Source of the DNA: Candidatus Desulfarcum epimagneticum
Lineage (GTDB): Bacteria; Desulfobacterota; Desulfobacteria; Desulfobacterales; CR-1
NCBI GenBank assembly: GCA_900659855.1
Contig: CAACVI010000052.1
Coordinates: 1-64,000, forward strand
DNA length: 64,000 nt
Direction of reading: 5' to 3'
Numbering within the stretch: position 1 is the stretch's first letter; each line of letters starts with the position of its first letter. This document shows positions 53,609-62,993 of this stretch, in pieces. Below the pieces are notes generated by a model that saw only the letters and a program-made list of their open reading frames with translations, was not told where the DNA came from and ran no database searches. A program made the translations under genes and the position numbers.

Positions 53609-53874
53609 GATGGTTTGCTCTCCGTTTCAAGGTATTTGGCCACGGCCAGGGTCCCGATGAAGTTGAGCAGGGCGTACACCATGCTGATGTCGATGAACAT
53701 CTCCACCCGCTCATACACAAAACCGATGATCAGAAGGATGATGAGGGTTTTGTTGCCGATGGCGGAGATGGCGGCGGCCCGGTTGAACACCCCGGGGCCG
53801 AAGGCCACCCGGTACAGGGCCAGGAAAACCAGGAAAAATAAAATCATTCCCGCGATGTGGAAAAAAACAGTCAT
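53605..53874 (-). CDS. mnhF: Mrp antiporter subunit F
   Basis: 89 aa with three helices. ALYRVAFGPGVFNRAAAISA is the MnhF signature, followed by MFIDISMVYALLNFIGTLAV. It is needed for assembly and activity of Mrp complexes, and lies 21 bp after the MnhB-type gene. Confidence 0.93.
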   Translation of the reverse strand: MTVFFHIAGMILFFLVFLALYRVAFGPGVFNRAAAISAIGNKTLIILLIIGFVYERVEMFIDISMVYALLNFIGTLAVAKYLETESKPS

Positions 53875-53895
53875 TCAAACCTCAAAGAAATAAAG

Positions 53896-54378
53896 TCAGG
53901 CCCCGTCGTCGTGGATGCTTTTTGGGTACGGGGTCATGTCTTTCCCGGCCGTGGCGATGTTGTAAAAAATGGAATACATGACCGCCATGACCGCGAGTCC
54001 CACCCCTATTTCCACCCCCAGGATTCCAAGGGAGCGGGCCTGGGCCGGGGATACGTTCAAAAGGGGCGCCAGCTGATGGTAATCGAGAAAGTTCCCGGAC
54101 AGCGCCAGGCAAAGCGTCCCGATGCCCACATAGATGAATATGCCCGAGCTGCTCAGAAGCGCCGTCATTTTTTCAGACAGCTGTTTGCGCGTGTCCGCAA
54201 GCCCCCGGGTGATGAGCATAAGCGCCAGGCAGGCCGCCAGGATGACTCCGCCCTGGAACCCCCCGCCGGGGCTGTGGTGGCCGTGCATGATCACGTAAAG
54301 CGCGTAGATCTGGATAAAAGGGGTGAAGACCCGGGCGATGGCCCGGACGATGATGTCTTTTTTGGGTTCCGTCATCAT
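53896..54378 (-). CDS. mnhB: Mrp antiporter subunit B
   Basis: 160 aa with four helices. IYALYVIMHGHHSPGGGFQG is the hallmark of MnhB, followed by VILAACLALMLITRG. The N-terminus is soluble (MMTEPKKDIIVRAIARVFTP). The start overlaps the MnhE stop by 4 bp. Confidence 0.93.
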   Translation of the reverse strand: MMTEPKKDIIVRAIARVFTPFIQIYALYVIMHGHHSPGGGFQGGVILAACLALMLITRGLADTRKQLSEKMTALLSSSGIFIYVGIGTLCLALSGNFLDYHQLAPLLNVSPAQARSLGILGVEIGVGLAVMAVMYSIFYNIATAGKDMTPYPKSIHDDGA

Positions 54379-55091
54379 TTTCTGAGTTCTCCGAATATGG
54401 GGGCCACATCCAGAACATCCTGCACATACATGTGGTCGGCCTCCATGTACACGTGGGCCACCCGGTCCTCCATCTCCCCGGCGTCGAGGTCCCGGGCCAC
54501 TTTTTCATTGAGCGCGTGGATCATAAACTCCCCGTCCCGGATGTCCATGGTGATGGTGCCCGGGGTCAGGGTGATGGAGTTGGCCAGGGTGATCCATGAG
54601 ATATCGCTTTCCAGCTTGGTTTTGAATGTGACAATGCGCGGCGTGATGCGTTTTTTGCTGGAAAAAACGGCCGCCGCCACATGGATATTGGAAATCGCGA
54701 TCTGGCCCAGCAGCCAGACCGCGTACATCACGAATCGTTTCGCGATCACGCGCATGTCTCCCACCCTGGTGTTGGCGAACAGCAGATCGTGGGAGAAAAA
54801 GGCCACGAAGGCGGCGCACACAAGGCCCAGGGAAAGATGGAAAAGATCATACTTTCCTGAAAGAACGAGCCAGAAGGCGAAAAGGATGAGAAACGTGGCC
54901 ACGAAGTTTCCGAAAACCGATTTGGATTTTTGCGCCCCCTCTAAAATGTCGCGGATATTTCTCTCTTCCACGGAACGGGTTTCCGAGGTCAGTTTGACCG
55001 CCGTGTCCAGAAGGCCCACCGCCTTTTTGTTGGCTTTCTCCATGATGGAGAAGGAGGTGTCCATGGCTTCGATCAGAAGGGTGATTTCCAC
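54375..55091 (-). CDS. mnhE: Mrp antiporter subunit E with N-terminal extension
   Basis: 238 aa from a GTG at 55091. The C-terminal about 165 residues are MnhE: FLILFAFWLVLSGKYDLFHL, VWLLGQIAISNIHVA, ANSITLTPGTITMDI. The first about 70 residues (a soluble helical region with KKAVGLLDTAVKLTSETRSV) are additional relative to standard MnhE, which is about 160 aa. It is the first mrp gene, 28 bp after a Usp-like gene. Confidence 0.9.
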   Translation of the reverse strand: MEITLLIEAMDTSFSIMEKANKKAVGLLDTAVKLTSETRSVEERNIRDILEGAQKSKSVFGNFVATFLILFAFWLVLSGKYDLFHLSLGLVCAAFVAFFSHDLLFANTRVGDMRVIAKRFVMYAVWLLGQIAISNIHVAAAVFSSKKRITPRIVTFKTKLESDISWITLANSITLTPGTITMDIRDGEFMIHALNEKVARDLDAGEMEDRVAHVYMEADHMYVQDVLDVAPIFGELRK

Positions 55092-55119
55092 TGATATTCC
55101 ATCCTTTTGGGCCGCCTGT

Positions 55120-55887
55120 TCAGAAAATCCAGACTGGCGAATCCGAGTTTTCCACTGTTTTGCAAAGGTCGTTTTTGATAAACAGGTCTTTCACCGGGGT
55201 TTTGCGGGCCCGCCCGCCCATGAAGATGATGGTGCCCCTGTAATCCCGGCCCGCCGTCAATATTTCCTCATCCAGTTTCCCGGCGTAGATATGGGCCTCC
55301 GCGTCGATATTCTCGTTCAGGCACAGCCGGCGGGTCTCGGCGAGTCTTTGTTTGATTTTTCTCAAGTCCTGGATGGTCAGTTTGCGTTCCACCACGTTGA
55401 TGATTTCCAGCTGCCTCACGATCTTTTTTAAATCAATCAGCCGCCTGAAGGCTTTCCGGGAAGGCTCGGCCCAGTTGACGGCGAATATCACGTGGGAAAA
55501 GAAATCCAGATCCCCCCAGTTTGTTTCGGCGACTTTGTTTTTGATGAAAAGGACGGGGATGTGGGAGCGGTTGATGAGTTTTCGGATCAGGGCTCGGCCC
55601 CGGGAGTCCACAGGATTTTCCCCGAGATTGACCATCAGAAGCGAAACATCCTCATCGCGGGCCGTCCGGAGTATTTTTTCGCAGGAAAACCCCCGGTCCT
55701 GAATTTTTTTCGGCCCGATCCCGGCTTTTTCCAGATCGTCTTTCCATCGCTCATAGGGTCCGGCCTGGGGGAACAGGGCCTCGGACAGCCCGAACCCCGA
55801 CAGGCGGGACACATGACGGGCCAGGTCAAAGGGCTTGAACGGATGTTTTTTTGAATCAAATGTGTACAGAAGTCGCTTTATTTTCAT
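55120..55887 (-). CDS. Tandem universal-stress-protein-like protein
   Basis: 255 aa. Two Usp-like halves are present: the N-terminal (about 1-115) is degenerate (IKRLLYTFDSKKHPFKPF), and the C-terminal (about 125-255) ends IIFMGGRARKTPVKDLFIKN, a Usp nucleotide loop with changed glycines. It may bind no nucleotide, or bind it weakly. It sits between another Usp gene and mnhE and is likely a cytoplasmic regulator of the antiporter (inference). Confidence 0.75.
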   Translation of the reverse strand: MKIKRLLYTFDSKKHPFKPFDLARHVSRLSGFGLSEALFPQAGPYERWKDDLEKAGIGPKKIQDRGFSCEKILRTARDEDVSLLMVNLGENPVDSRGRALIRKLINRSHIPVLFIKNKVAETNWGDLDFFSHVIFAVNWAEPSRKAFRRLIDLKKIVRQLEIINVVERKLTIQDLRKIKQRLAETRRLCLNENIDAEAHIYAGKLDEEILTAGRDYRGTIIFMGGRARKTPVKDLFIKNDLCKTVENSDSPVWIF

Positions 55888-55927
55888 TTTGCCACGGTGA
55901 GAGTCATAAGAAGGGGCCTTCGCGGCG

Positions 55928-56812
55928 TCAGGCCGGAAGCACCAGGGTGGGCAGAACGGACTCCGACGCCAGTTTCCCGGACACGCTCCCCACCCATTTT
56001 TCCGTCCATTCGCCCTTTCCCGACGAGCCGGCGATGATCATGGTGGCCCGGCATTCCCGGGCCGCCTTTTCAATTTCGGGGACGGTGTCGCCGATGAAAA
56101 TATGGGGCAAGGCCTTGATGCCCCGCTCTTCAAACCGATCGCAAAGCTCCTCCAGTTTCCGCCTGAAATCCTTGCGGATCTTCTGCGCCCCGCACACGGA
56201 GTCTCCCTTGATTTCCCGGGGGCTCGCCACATGGATGATATTCAGCTCCTGGATGGCGTCTTTGAATTCCGTGAGGGTGTCCAGGATTTTTTCAATACGG
56301 GAGGAGGGCCAGTCCACCGCCAGAATGGGCTTTTTGAAGGGCCTTCCGTAGGTGTCGCCTTTTTCCGTTTTGTACTTGAAGACCAGGAGGGGCGTTTTGG
56401 CTCTCCGGATGATTTCGTTGACTTCAGAGCCCGAGTAAAGCCGCTCCAGGCGGTTTTTTTGCAGATGGCCCATGACGATGAGGTCGATGCCCTCTTTTTC
56501 AACCGCGCTCACCACCTGTTTCACCAGGCTGCCCACCACGATGTAAACCCCGACCTCCAAGCCCTCTTCAAAGAGATATTCCGCCCACTCGATGAAGCGG
56601 ATATTGGCGATTTCCCTCAGACGGATTTCCTCGCTTTTCCCGTACCCCGAGCCCCTTCTCATGGCCACCCGGGTTCTTTCAATGACGTTTAAAAACACCA
56701 CATGGTCAAAGGAGGACTTCCTGAGATCTTTTAAGGAACGCAGGGCGTCGAACCACAGTTTTTCAAAATCCGTCACGAAGAGCAGTTTTTTGGTTTCCAA
56801 AATTTTCTCCAT
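55928..56812 (-). CDS. Tandem-domain universal stress protein
   Basis: 294 aa. The first Usp domain (about 1-150) ends VMGHLQKNRLERLYSGSEVN, the second (about 155-294) ends IIAGSSGKGEWTEKWVGSVS; both keep G-x2-G-x(8-9)-G-S/G-S type ATP loops. It heads the gene series usp-usp-mrp, with 40 bp to the next gene. It is probably energy or stress responsive. Confidence 0.85.
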   Translation of the reverse strand: MEKILETKKLLFVTDFEKLWFDALRSLKDLRKSSFDHVVFLNVIERTRVAMRRGSGYGKSEEIRLREIANIRFIEWAEYLFEEGLEVGVYIVVGSLVKQVVSAVEKEGIDLIVMGHLQKNRLERLYSGSEVNEIIRRAKTPLLVFKYKTEKGDTYGRPFKKPILAVDWPSSRIEKILDTLTEFKDAIQELNIIHVASPREIKGDSVCGAQKIRKDFRRKLEELCDRFEERGIKALPHIFIGDTVPEIEKAARECRATMIIAGSSGKGEWTEKWVGSVSGKLASESVLPTLVLPA

Positions 56813-56868
56813 ATTGTTTCATAATCGGACGGTTGATGTCATCTGGATTTTTTGGATTCTTTAAAGGC

Positions 56869-57020
56869 GGATGGCGTCGTAAAAAATCCGATCTACGTCG
56901 TTGCGGCGCTTATTTTTAATTGAGGCATACTACATGTATTGCCTCAATTAAAAATAAGCGCCACGCCTTGTATATCGAATTTTAACTTAGCCATCCCAAG
57001 CTTTTTTACGAGTTTATCAA
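56869..57020. repeat. MITE-like element overlapping a response-regulator stop codon
   Basis: This is the cleanest copy: ATGGCGTCGTAAAAAATCCG at the left, palindrome TTATTTTTAATTGAGGCA / TGCCTCAATTAAAAATAA around tactacatgtat, and TTTTTTACGAGTTTATCAA at the right. The TCAA at 57017-57020 contains the TGA stop of the minus-strand REC gene. Confidence 0.92.
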
Positions 57021-57418
57021 AGGCTCGCTTTCAGCAATTTTTCAATGGCTTCGGCCAGCTCCCAGGGCTCGGTCGGTTTTTCGAGGTAAATGTCGGGCTC
57101 CGGGACATTCTCGTCGCCGAATTCGGTGAGCGCCTCCTGGGACCGGATAAATGTCCGGCGGGCGATCCCCGACAGGATGATGACCGGGATGTCCTTTAAG
57201 GACTCGTCGGTTTTCAGCTCCCGGTACATCTTGATTCCGCTTTGTTTGGGCATCAGCACATCCAGGACCACCAGGTCGGGCCGGCTCTTTTTGACCAGGG
57301 CCATGGCCTCCTCGCCGTTTTCCGCCGCCACCGGATGATACCCGTTTTGTTTCACGACTTCTATGTTGAACATGCGAACATCAGGGTCGTCATCCACGAT
57401 CATGACATTTTTGGCCAT
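57017..57418 (-). CDS. Single-domain response regulator
   Basis: 133 aa. The receiver domain is complete: VMIVDDDPDVRMF (acidic pocket), LVVLDVLMPKQSG (phosphoacceptor Asp near 53), VIILSGIAR (switch Thr/Ser) and the C-terminal EKPTEPWEL (Lys). There is no output domain, so it acts by protein contact or as a phosphate shuttle. It lies 36 bp after the REC-PAS-kinase gene. Its stop is supplied by the end of a repeat. Confidence 0.92.
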   Translation of the reverse strand: MAKNVMIVDDDPDVRMFNIEVVKQNGYHPVAAENGEEAMALVKKSRPDLVVLDVLMPKQSGIKMYRELKTDESLKDIPVIILSGIARRTFIRSQEALTEFGDENVPEPDIYLEKPTEPWELAEAIEKLLKASL

Positions 57419-57454
57419 TTTGCCTCCTCCCCGTTTTGTCTTCTATGGGCGTTA

Positions 57455-58966
57455 TCATGTTTTGCCGCAGGCGTTCTCAAACTTTTGATAAGGGATCGTG
57501 ACGGTGAAAGTGGAGCCTTCTCCCAGGGTCGAGTCCACCCGGATGTCTCCATAATGCTCTTCCACCAGTTTTCTTGTGACCAACAGGCCCAGGCCGGTCC
57601 CCTGGGAGCCTTTTGTGCTGAAAAATGAGGTGAAAAGCCTTTTTTTGACCTCGTCATCCATTCCCGCGCCATTGTCTTTCACAATGAAACCGACGCGATC
57701 CCCTTTTTGCCGGACCGTCCGGATCTCCACCCGGCGTTTTTTGCCCGGGGTTTCGTCGGACGCGCACGCGTCCACGGCGTTTGAAACCAGGTTCATGATG
57801 GCCCGTCGAATGGATTTTTCGTCCATGCGAACTTCGCCGATGGACGGGTCCGGGCGGGCGATGACTTCAATGCCGTTTTCAGCGGCCATGTAGGACATGG
57901 TTTCGCTCACATCCAGGATCATCTCATTGGGGCGGCATGTCTCATAGTCAGGATCCCGGTCTTTGGCGTAGGACAAAAGATCCATGACCAGATCCGACAT
58001 CCGGGCGATATTGCGCGTCACCATTTTCCATGCGGAATGTATCTTATTTATATCTTTTTTGTCAAGGCCGATGTCCATCATATAGCTGCCGCCGCTGAAA
58101 CCGTGGAGAATGTTTTTGACGCAGTGCGCCAGGCCGGCCACCGTCTGGCCCACGGCCGCGAGTTTTTCAGACTTTAAAAGCTCCCGCTCCAGCTTTTTGA
58201 TTTCCCGGATGTCCTGGAAAAAGGCCACGACGCCGATGACCTCCCGGCCCGGGCGAAGGATTTTCCCCGACGCTTTCACCGGCGCCTTCGTCCCGTCCCC
58301 GGCGGTGATCTCGGTTTCGGTCCACGGCAGGTCTCTTTCTTCCGCAAACGCCTTCTGAAGCTCGGGGGGGTAGAGCTTTTCAGAATCCCGGGTCCGGATG
58401 ATGTCCCGGCGCGGGATTCCGAAAATATCCTCGGCCGCCGGATTGAACGTGATGATCCGGCCGTCCACATTGGTCGCCACGATGCCGTCGTGGGAGCTTT
58501 GAATGAGCGCGGACTGGAAATTGGATTTTCGCTTGATCTCCTCGGTGGCCGCGCGGATCATGTTTTCCAGATCGTGGGTGTGGGCGGCGAGTTTTTTTTT
58601 GATCTCCATCTTTTCGGCGGCCCTCCGGATGGCCACCGAAAGGGCCTTGTCCCGGATGGGCTTGTTTAAAAAGTCCGAGGCGCCGTATTTAAGGGCGTCG
58701 ATTGCCATGTCGATATCCCCGTGGCCGGTGATGATGATGACCTCGGCGTCCCGGTTGAGGGCCTTGATCCCTTTTAAAACGTCCAGGCCGTCCATCCCGG
58801 GCATTTTCACATCCGTGATCACAATGTCCGGCTTTTCTTCCCGAAAGACATCCAGCCCTTCTTCTCCCCCGAGGGCCTGGACGATCTCGTGACCGTCGGC
58901 GGCCAGGGACATGGACAGCGTCCGGACAATGGCGGGCTCGTCGTCTATGATCAAAATTTTTTCCAT
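57455..58966 (-). CDS. Hybrid REC-PAS-histidine kinase
   Basis: 503 aa. N-terminal receiver: ILIIDDEPAIVRTLSM and IVITDVKMPGMDG (Asp52). PAS domain about 150-260 (SSHDGIVATNVDGRIITFNP, FFQDIREIKKLERE). H-box VGQTVAGLAHCVKNILHG with the His near 285. ATPase domain with MNLVSNAVDACASD, VKDNGAGMDDEV and SQGTGLGLLVTRKL. The REC-first order suggests it is itself a target of the upstream kinase. No DNA-binding domain is present. Confidence 0.92.
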   Translation of the reverse strand: MEKILIIDDEPAIVRTLSMSLAADGHEIVQALGGEEGLDVFREEKPDIVITDVKMPGMDGLDVLKGIKALNRDAEVIIITGHGDIDMAIDALKYGASDFLNKPIRDKALSVAIRRAAEKMEIKKKLAAHTHDLENMIRAATEEIKRKSNFQSALIQSSHDGIVATNVDGRIITFNPAAEDIFGIPRRDIIRTRDSEKLYPPELQKAFAEERDLPWTETEITAGDGTKAPVKASGKILRPGREVIGVVAFFQDIREIKKLERELLKSEKLAAVGQTVAGLAHCVKNILHGFSGGSYMMDIGLDKKDINKIHSAWKMVTRNIARMSDLVMDLLSYAKDRDPDYETCRPNEMILDVSETMSYMAAENGIEVIARPDPSIGEVRMDEKSIRRAIMNLVSNAVDACASDETPGKKRRVEIRTVRQKGDRVGFIVKDNGAGMDDEVKKRLFTSFFSTKGSQGTGLGLLVTRKLVEEHYGDIRVDSTLGEGSTFTVTIPYQKFENACGKT

Positions 58967-58981
58967 TTCGTTTCTTTCGCG

Positions 58982-61513
58982 TCAGGAAGAGGACTCAGGG
59001 AACGTGAGGATAAAAGTCGTGCCTTCCCCGGGTTTGCTGTCCACGATCATTCTGCCGTCATAGTCCCGGATGATCCGGTCGCTGATGCCGATTCCCAGCC
59101 CGGTGCCCTCGTCGGGGTTTTTGGTGGTGAAAAAAGGCTCGTAAATTTTATGGATGTTTTTTTCAGGTATCCCGACGCCGTTGTCGGACACCTCCACGAT
59201 CACCTGGTCTTTGACGGAAAAGGAGTTGATGGAAATGGTTTTTTCCCAGTCCCCGGGGCCCATGTCCGCCTCTTTCTCATTGATGGCGTCCATGGAATTT
59301 TTCACCAGGTTTAAAAAGACCTGCTCCAGACGGTTGTGCTCCGCCATGATGAGGGGAAGATCGGGCTGGAGATTGAGGTTGACATGGATCCGGTTGGATT
59401 TGAGTTTGTGGCCGATGAGTTTGAACACGTCCTGAATGGGGCGGTTGATGTCCGTCGGGGTTCGAATTCCCTCGGACTGCCGGGAGAAACCCCGCATGTG
59501 TGTGATGATGGCCGCCGCCCGCTGCACGTTTTCCCCGATGTCCCCGGCCACGGTCTCAAGCTGGTCCCGGTCCGGATCGCCGTTTTTTTTAAGGAGTTTT
59601 AAAAGCAGATCCGAGCATATCTGGATGACATTCAGCGGCTGGTTCAGCTCATGGGCCAGGCCCGCGGCCATGGTTCCCAGGATGGACATTTTGCCGGCCT
59701 GGATCAGGTCGTTTTCATTTTTCACGATCTCGGTGACGTCCGTGGTGGCGGCGATGAGGGCGTCTTCGCCCTGGTATTTGGAGCGCGAGACGTGGATATT
59801 GACAAACACCGGCTCTTCGTTTTTTTTGTAATGCCTTTTTTTGCTGAACACCACCGGCCGGTTTTCCCCGGCTTTTTCAAGGCCGGCCAGGACCTCCTCG
59901 TCCCGCTCGTCCGATTTATGTTTGGAGCCCAGATCCAGAAAGGACATGCCCGCCAGCTCGTCTTTGGAATAGCCGTAGAATTCCTCGGCCCGTCTGTTGC
60001 TGTCCAGAATGGCGAAGGAGTCCCGGGACATGATGAAAATGTGGCTGGGGTCGTTGTCGAAAAGGGACCGGTATTTCTCCTCGGATTTGATGTACTGGTG
60101 GTAGATCCGGGAGTTTTCAATGGCCACGCCCAGCCGGTTGCCGATGAGGTCGAGCATGTTCTTTCGCTTGTCCGAAAAAAAATCCGGGGTTTTGCTCCCC
60201 ACCCGGATCACCCCGAGCTTCCGGTTGTTTTTGGAGGTGATGGGGATCCACGCCATGGAGAAAATTCCCAAATGGACGAACGGGACGATGTCATCGGACC
60301 ATGCGCCCGAAAGATCCCCGTGGATCATGACCTTGCCGGTGGAAAGGGTTTTTTTCATGATCCCCAGATCGGGGGAAAAACCCTCTTCGCCGGGTTTTGA
60401 GCACTTGCCGTAGGCGTATTTCAGACGCAGGATCCCGTCGTCGTCCCGCAGAAAAACGCACGCGGTCTCGGCGGGAAGCAGCTCCATGATGTTTTTGGCG
60501 GCGGCGTTGATCCGGGAGTCCAGGTCCAGCGACGTGTCCAGGGCCGTGTAGATGGAGTAAAGAGCGGCGATGTCCGTGTAATGGCGCTCTTTTTCCTCCT
60601 CGGTCTCTTTGTAGTCCGTCCGGTCCCACAGGGTCTCCACCGCGCCGGTGATGTTCCCGTCCGGGTCTTTGATGGGCGCGGCCGTGAAAAAACACCACCT
60701 GCCGCCGGGCAGGAGACTTGGGAAAAATTCCTCGGCCTCATAGGAGCCCTCGATCATTCTGGATTTTTTTAAAGATTCCCCGTATAAATTCCGTATGGTT
60801 TTTTCGTCGGGCGGGTCCAGGATGATATCGGCCATGGTCATCCTTTTTTTTCCCCAGAAGGGCTCCGACTGTCTCCGGGTTCCCACCATGTCCCGGGCCG
60901 ACTTCCCGGACAGCCGCTCCAGCGCTTTGTTCCAGTGGGTGATGACGTGGTCCTTGTTGATGACGAATGTGGGGGCCGTGCTGCCGTTGAGTATCTGGGA
61001 GAGCTGTCTTTTGCTCGTGATGAGTCTTTTTTTGATGTTCCGGGAGTACTTGTGCCGGCTCTCAATGATTTTTTTGAAGGAATCCGCGAAAACCAGGAAT
61101 TCTTCCAGGGCTTCCGGCGGCTCCCCCCGGCGCTCCATTTGGTTCGCCAGGGCGATTTTTTTCTTTTCCACCTGGAGGCTGTCGAAAAGAAGCGCGGCGG
61201 TGAAACGGTCTATGAAAGTCAGACCGTTGGGTTTTTCCCGCATGAGGCGCTCGGGAAGATCGTCGTCCGCCGTGACTTCCACCACAAACTCCAGGCCGTC
61301 CAGGGCCAGGATGTCGGCTTGTCTCGTCGTGGTGAAGATTCGGCGCTCCCGTGCGAGGCGCGCCCCGGGCGCGTCCTCCTTGAGATCGGCCACCCCCAGG
61401 ATTTTGAAGTCCCGGTCCCTGAAAAGGGGGTCGGTCATCACGGACAGGATGTCCCGGCAGAATTTCCCCCCTCCGATGAAGGCGATGGTCGCCCCGGCGA
61501 GTGTGTCGAGCAT
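58982..61513 (-). CDS. Rossmann-PAS-GAF-PAS histidine kinase
   Basis: 843 aa, no transmembrane segment. Residues 1-130 look like a nucleotide-binding Rossmann domain (GATIAFIGGGKFCRDILSVM, ILGVADLKEDAPGARLARER). PAS at about 170-290 (APTFVINKDHVITHWNKALE), GAF at about 305-470, PAS at about 480-600. Kinase core: H-box MAAGLAHELNQPLNVI, N-box VFLNLVKNSMDAI, and EVSDNGVGIPE, FFTTKNPDEGTGLGIGIS. The HELNQPLN box is DctB/NtrB-like. A cytoplasmic redox or nucleotide sensor is likely. It lies 34 bp after the antiporter gene and 15 bp before the REC-PAS-kinase. Confidence 0.9.
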   Translation of the reverse strand: MLDTLAGATIAFIGGGKFCRDILSVMTDPLFRDRDFKILGVADLKEDAPGARLARERRIFTTTRQADILALDGLEFVVEVTADDDLPERLMREKPNGLTFIDRFTAALLFDSLQVEKKKIALANQMERRGEPPEALEEFLVFADSFKKIIESRHKYSRNIKKRLITSKRQLSQILNGSTAPTFVINKDHVITHWNKALERLSGKSARDMVGTRRQSEPFWGKKRMTMADIILDPPDEKTIRNLYGESLKKSRMIEGSYEAEEFFPSLLPGGRWCFFTAAPIKDPDGNITGAVETLWDRTDYKETEEEKERHYTDIAALYSIYTALDTSLDLDSRINAAAKNIMELLPAETACVFLRDDDGILRLKYAYGKCSKPGEEGFSPDLGIMKKTLSTGKVMIHGDLSGAWSDDIVPFVHLGIFSMAWIPITSKNNRKLGVIRVGSKTPDFFSDKRKNMLDLIGNRLGVAIENSRIYHQYIKSEEKYRSLFDNDPSHIFIMSRDSFAILDSNRRAEEFYGYSKDELAGMSFLDLGSKHKSDERDEEVLAGLEKAGENRPVVFSKKRHYKKNEEPVFVNIHVSRSKYQGEDALIAATTDVTEIVKNENDLIQAGKMSILGTMAAGLAHELNQPLNVIQICSDLLLKLLKKNGDPDRDQLETVAGDIGENVQRAAAIITHMRGFSRQSEGIRTPTDINRPIQDVFKLIGHKLKSNRIHVNLNLQPDLPLIMAEHNRLEQVFLNLVKNSMDAINEKEADMGPGDWEKTISINSFSVKDQVIVEVSDNGVGIPEKNIHKIYEPFFTTKNPDEGTGLGIGISDRIIRDYDGRMIVDSKPGEGTTFILTFPESSS

Positions 61514-61547
61514 GTCTGTTTTTTTCTCCTTGAAAGACGGCGGGCCG

Positions 61548-62993
61548 TTAAAAGAAAATAAAGGTCGCGGCCGTGAATGTCGGGATCAGGAACAAAAGCG
61601 AATATTTCAGGATGTAGCCGAAGAAGCTGGGCATGGGAATTCCGGCCTCCTCGGCGATGGAGCGCACCATAAAGTTCGGGGCGTTCCCGATGTAGCTGCA
61701 CGCCCCGAAAAAAACGGCGCCGGCGGAAATGGCCTTCAGAAATATTTCGTTTTCCCGGATCAGCGCCGCCACGGCCTGGGGCTCGGGCATGCCCGGGTAA
61801 AAACTCCCCAGGGCCGTGTTGAAAAAAGTCAGGTACGTCGGCGCGTTGTCGAGAAAACTGGAAAGGACCCCCGTGATCCAGAAATAATGGGCCGGCTCGC
61901 TCACGCCGGCCACCAGAAACGCCAGCGCCCCTTCGGAGCCGGCCTTTAAAATCAAAAGGCATGGAATCATGGTGATGAAAATCCCCACGAAAAGGCAGGC
62001 CACCTCCACAATGGGAAACCAGGTGAAATTGTTGTCCTCCCGGATTTTCATGGGGGTGAAAAACAAAGACAGGACGCCCATTAATATCAGGATGAAGTCC
62101 CTTGTCCAGTCCTGGATCGCCCGGTGAACCCCCATCGTGCTCACATCCCCCCACTCCACGATGCCGCTTAACAGAACCGCGCCGATGACGCCGGCCAGGA
62201 AAATAAAATTGTAGGTTCCCTCAAGCCCCAGGGGCTCTTTGGCCTCGTCTTCCGGGACGGTCGCGCCCTCTTTTTTGTAGTGCCAGGAGTCCAGGAAAAA
62301 ATACACCACGATGAGAATGACGGACACAAACAGCATGTGGGGAAAGATATTGAAGGTCCAGAAAAAATTCACCCCGTGGAGAAAACCCAGGAACAGGGGC
62401 GGGTCCCCCAGGGGAGTCAGGGACCCCCCGATGTTGGCCACCAGGAATATGAAAAACACGATCATGAAGGTTTTGTTTTTGCGGTAATCGTTGGCCCGCA
62501 TGAAGGGGCGGATCAAAAGCATGGCCGCGCCCGTGGTGCCCATCCATGAGGCCAGGGCGGCCCCGATGATCAGGATCATCGTGTTGACCATGGGGGTTCC
62601 CCTCAGTTTGCCCCGAAGGAGAATTCCGCCGGAAACCGTGTAAAGGGACCACAGGAGAATGATAAACGGCAGGTAATCGGCCACCAGAATGTGGAGAATT
62701 TCATACAGCGCCTGGCCTTTGAACGCGACGAGAAACGGGATGGCCAGGGTCGCGGCCCAGAATCCGGAGATTTTTCCGAAATGATGGTGCCAGAAATCCG
62801 GGGCCGCCAGGGGCAGAAGGGCGATGGACAAAAGCATGCAGGCGAAGGGAACGCATGTCCACAGGGGAAGGGTTTTTCCCAGGTCCGCATGCCCGCCGCC
62901 GGAGGCGGCCAGGGAGGCCGAAAGGGGGGCTGTCAGGACAAACAGCAGGGTGAGGGTGAATAATAACAGGCTCCGCCTTTTTTTTGGATTCAT
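61548..62993 (-). CDS. NhaD-type sodium:proton antiporter
   Basis: 481 aa. I use the second ATG (62993), six bases after AAGGAGG; the first ATG touches the ribosome site. A cleavable-looking N-terminal signal (LLLFTLTLLFVLTAPLSASL) is followed by 11-13 helices of the ion-transporter superfamily: SWMGTTGAAMLLIRPFMRAN, ANIGGSLTPLGDPPLFLGFL, SSFLDNAPTYLTFFN and CSYIGNAPNFMVRSIAEEAG. These re-entrant Asn/Pro motifs fit NhaD. It is the first gene of an operon with two kinases and a receiver protein. Confidence 0.9.
   Translation of the reverse strand: MNPKKRRSLLLFTLTLLFVLTAPLSASLAASGGGHADLGKTLPLWTCVPFACMLLSIALLPLAAPDFWHHHFGKISGFWAATLAIPFLVAFKGQALYEILHILVADYLPFIILLWSLYTVSGGILLRGKLRGTPMVNTMILIIGAALASWMGTTGAAMLLIRPFMRANDYRKNKTFMIVFFIFLVANIGGSLTPLGDPPLFLGFLHGVNFFWTFNIFPHMLFVSVILIVVYFFLDSWHYKKEGATVPEDEAKEPLGLEGTYNFIFLAGVIGAVLLSGIVEWGDVSTMGVHRAIQDWTRDFILILMGVLSLFFTPMKIREDNNFTWFPIVEVACLFVGIFITMIPCLLILKAGSEGALAFLVAGVSEPAHYFWITGVLSSFLDNAPTYLTFFNTALGSFYPGMPEPQAVAALIRENEIFLKAISAGAVFFGACSYIGNAPNFMVRSIAEEAGIPMPSFFGYILKYSLLFLIPTFTAATFIFF

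Noticed and set aside
53857-55431. 524-codon plus-strand frame opposite mnhB/mnhE
   Set aside because: The opposite strand holds well-recognised Mrp subunits with overlapping starts and stops; the translation is low-complexity.
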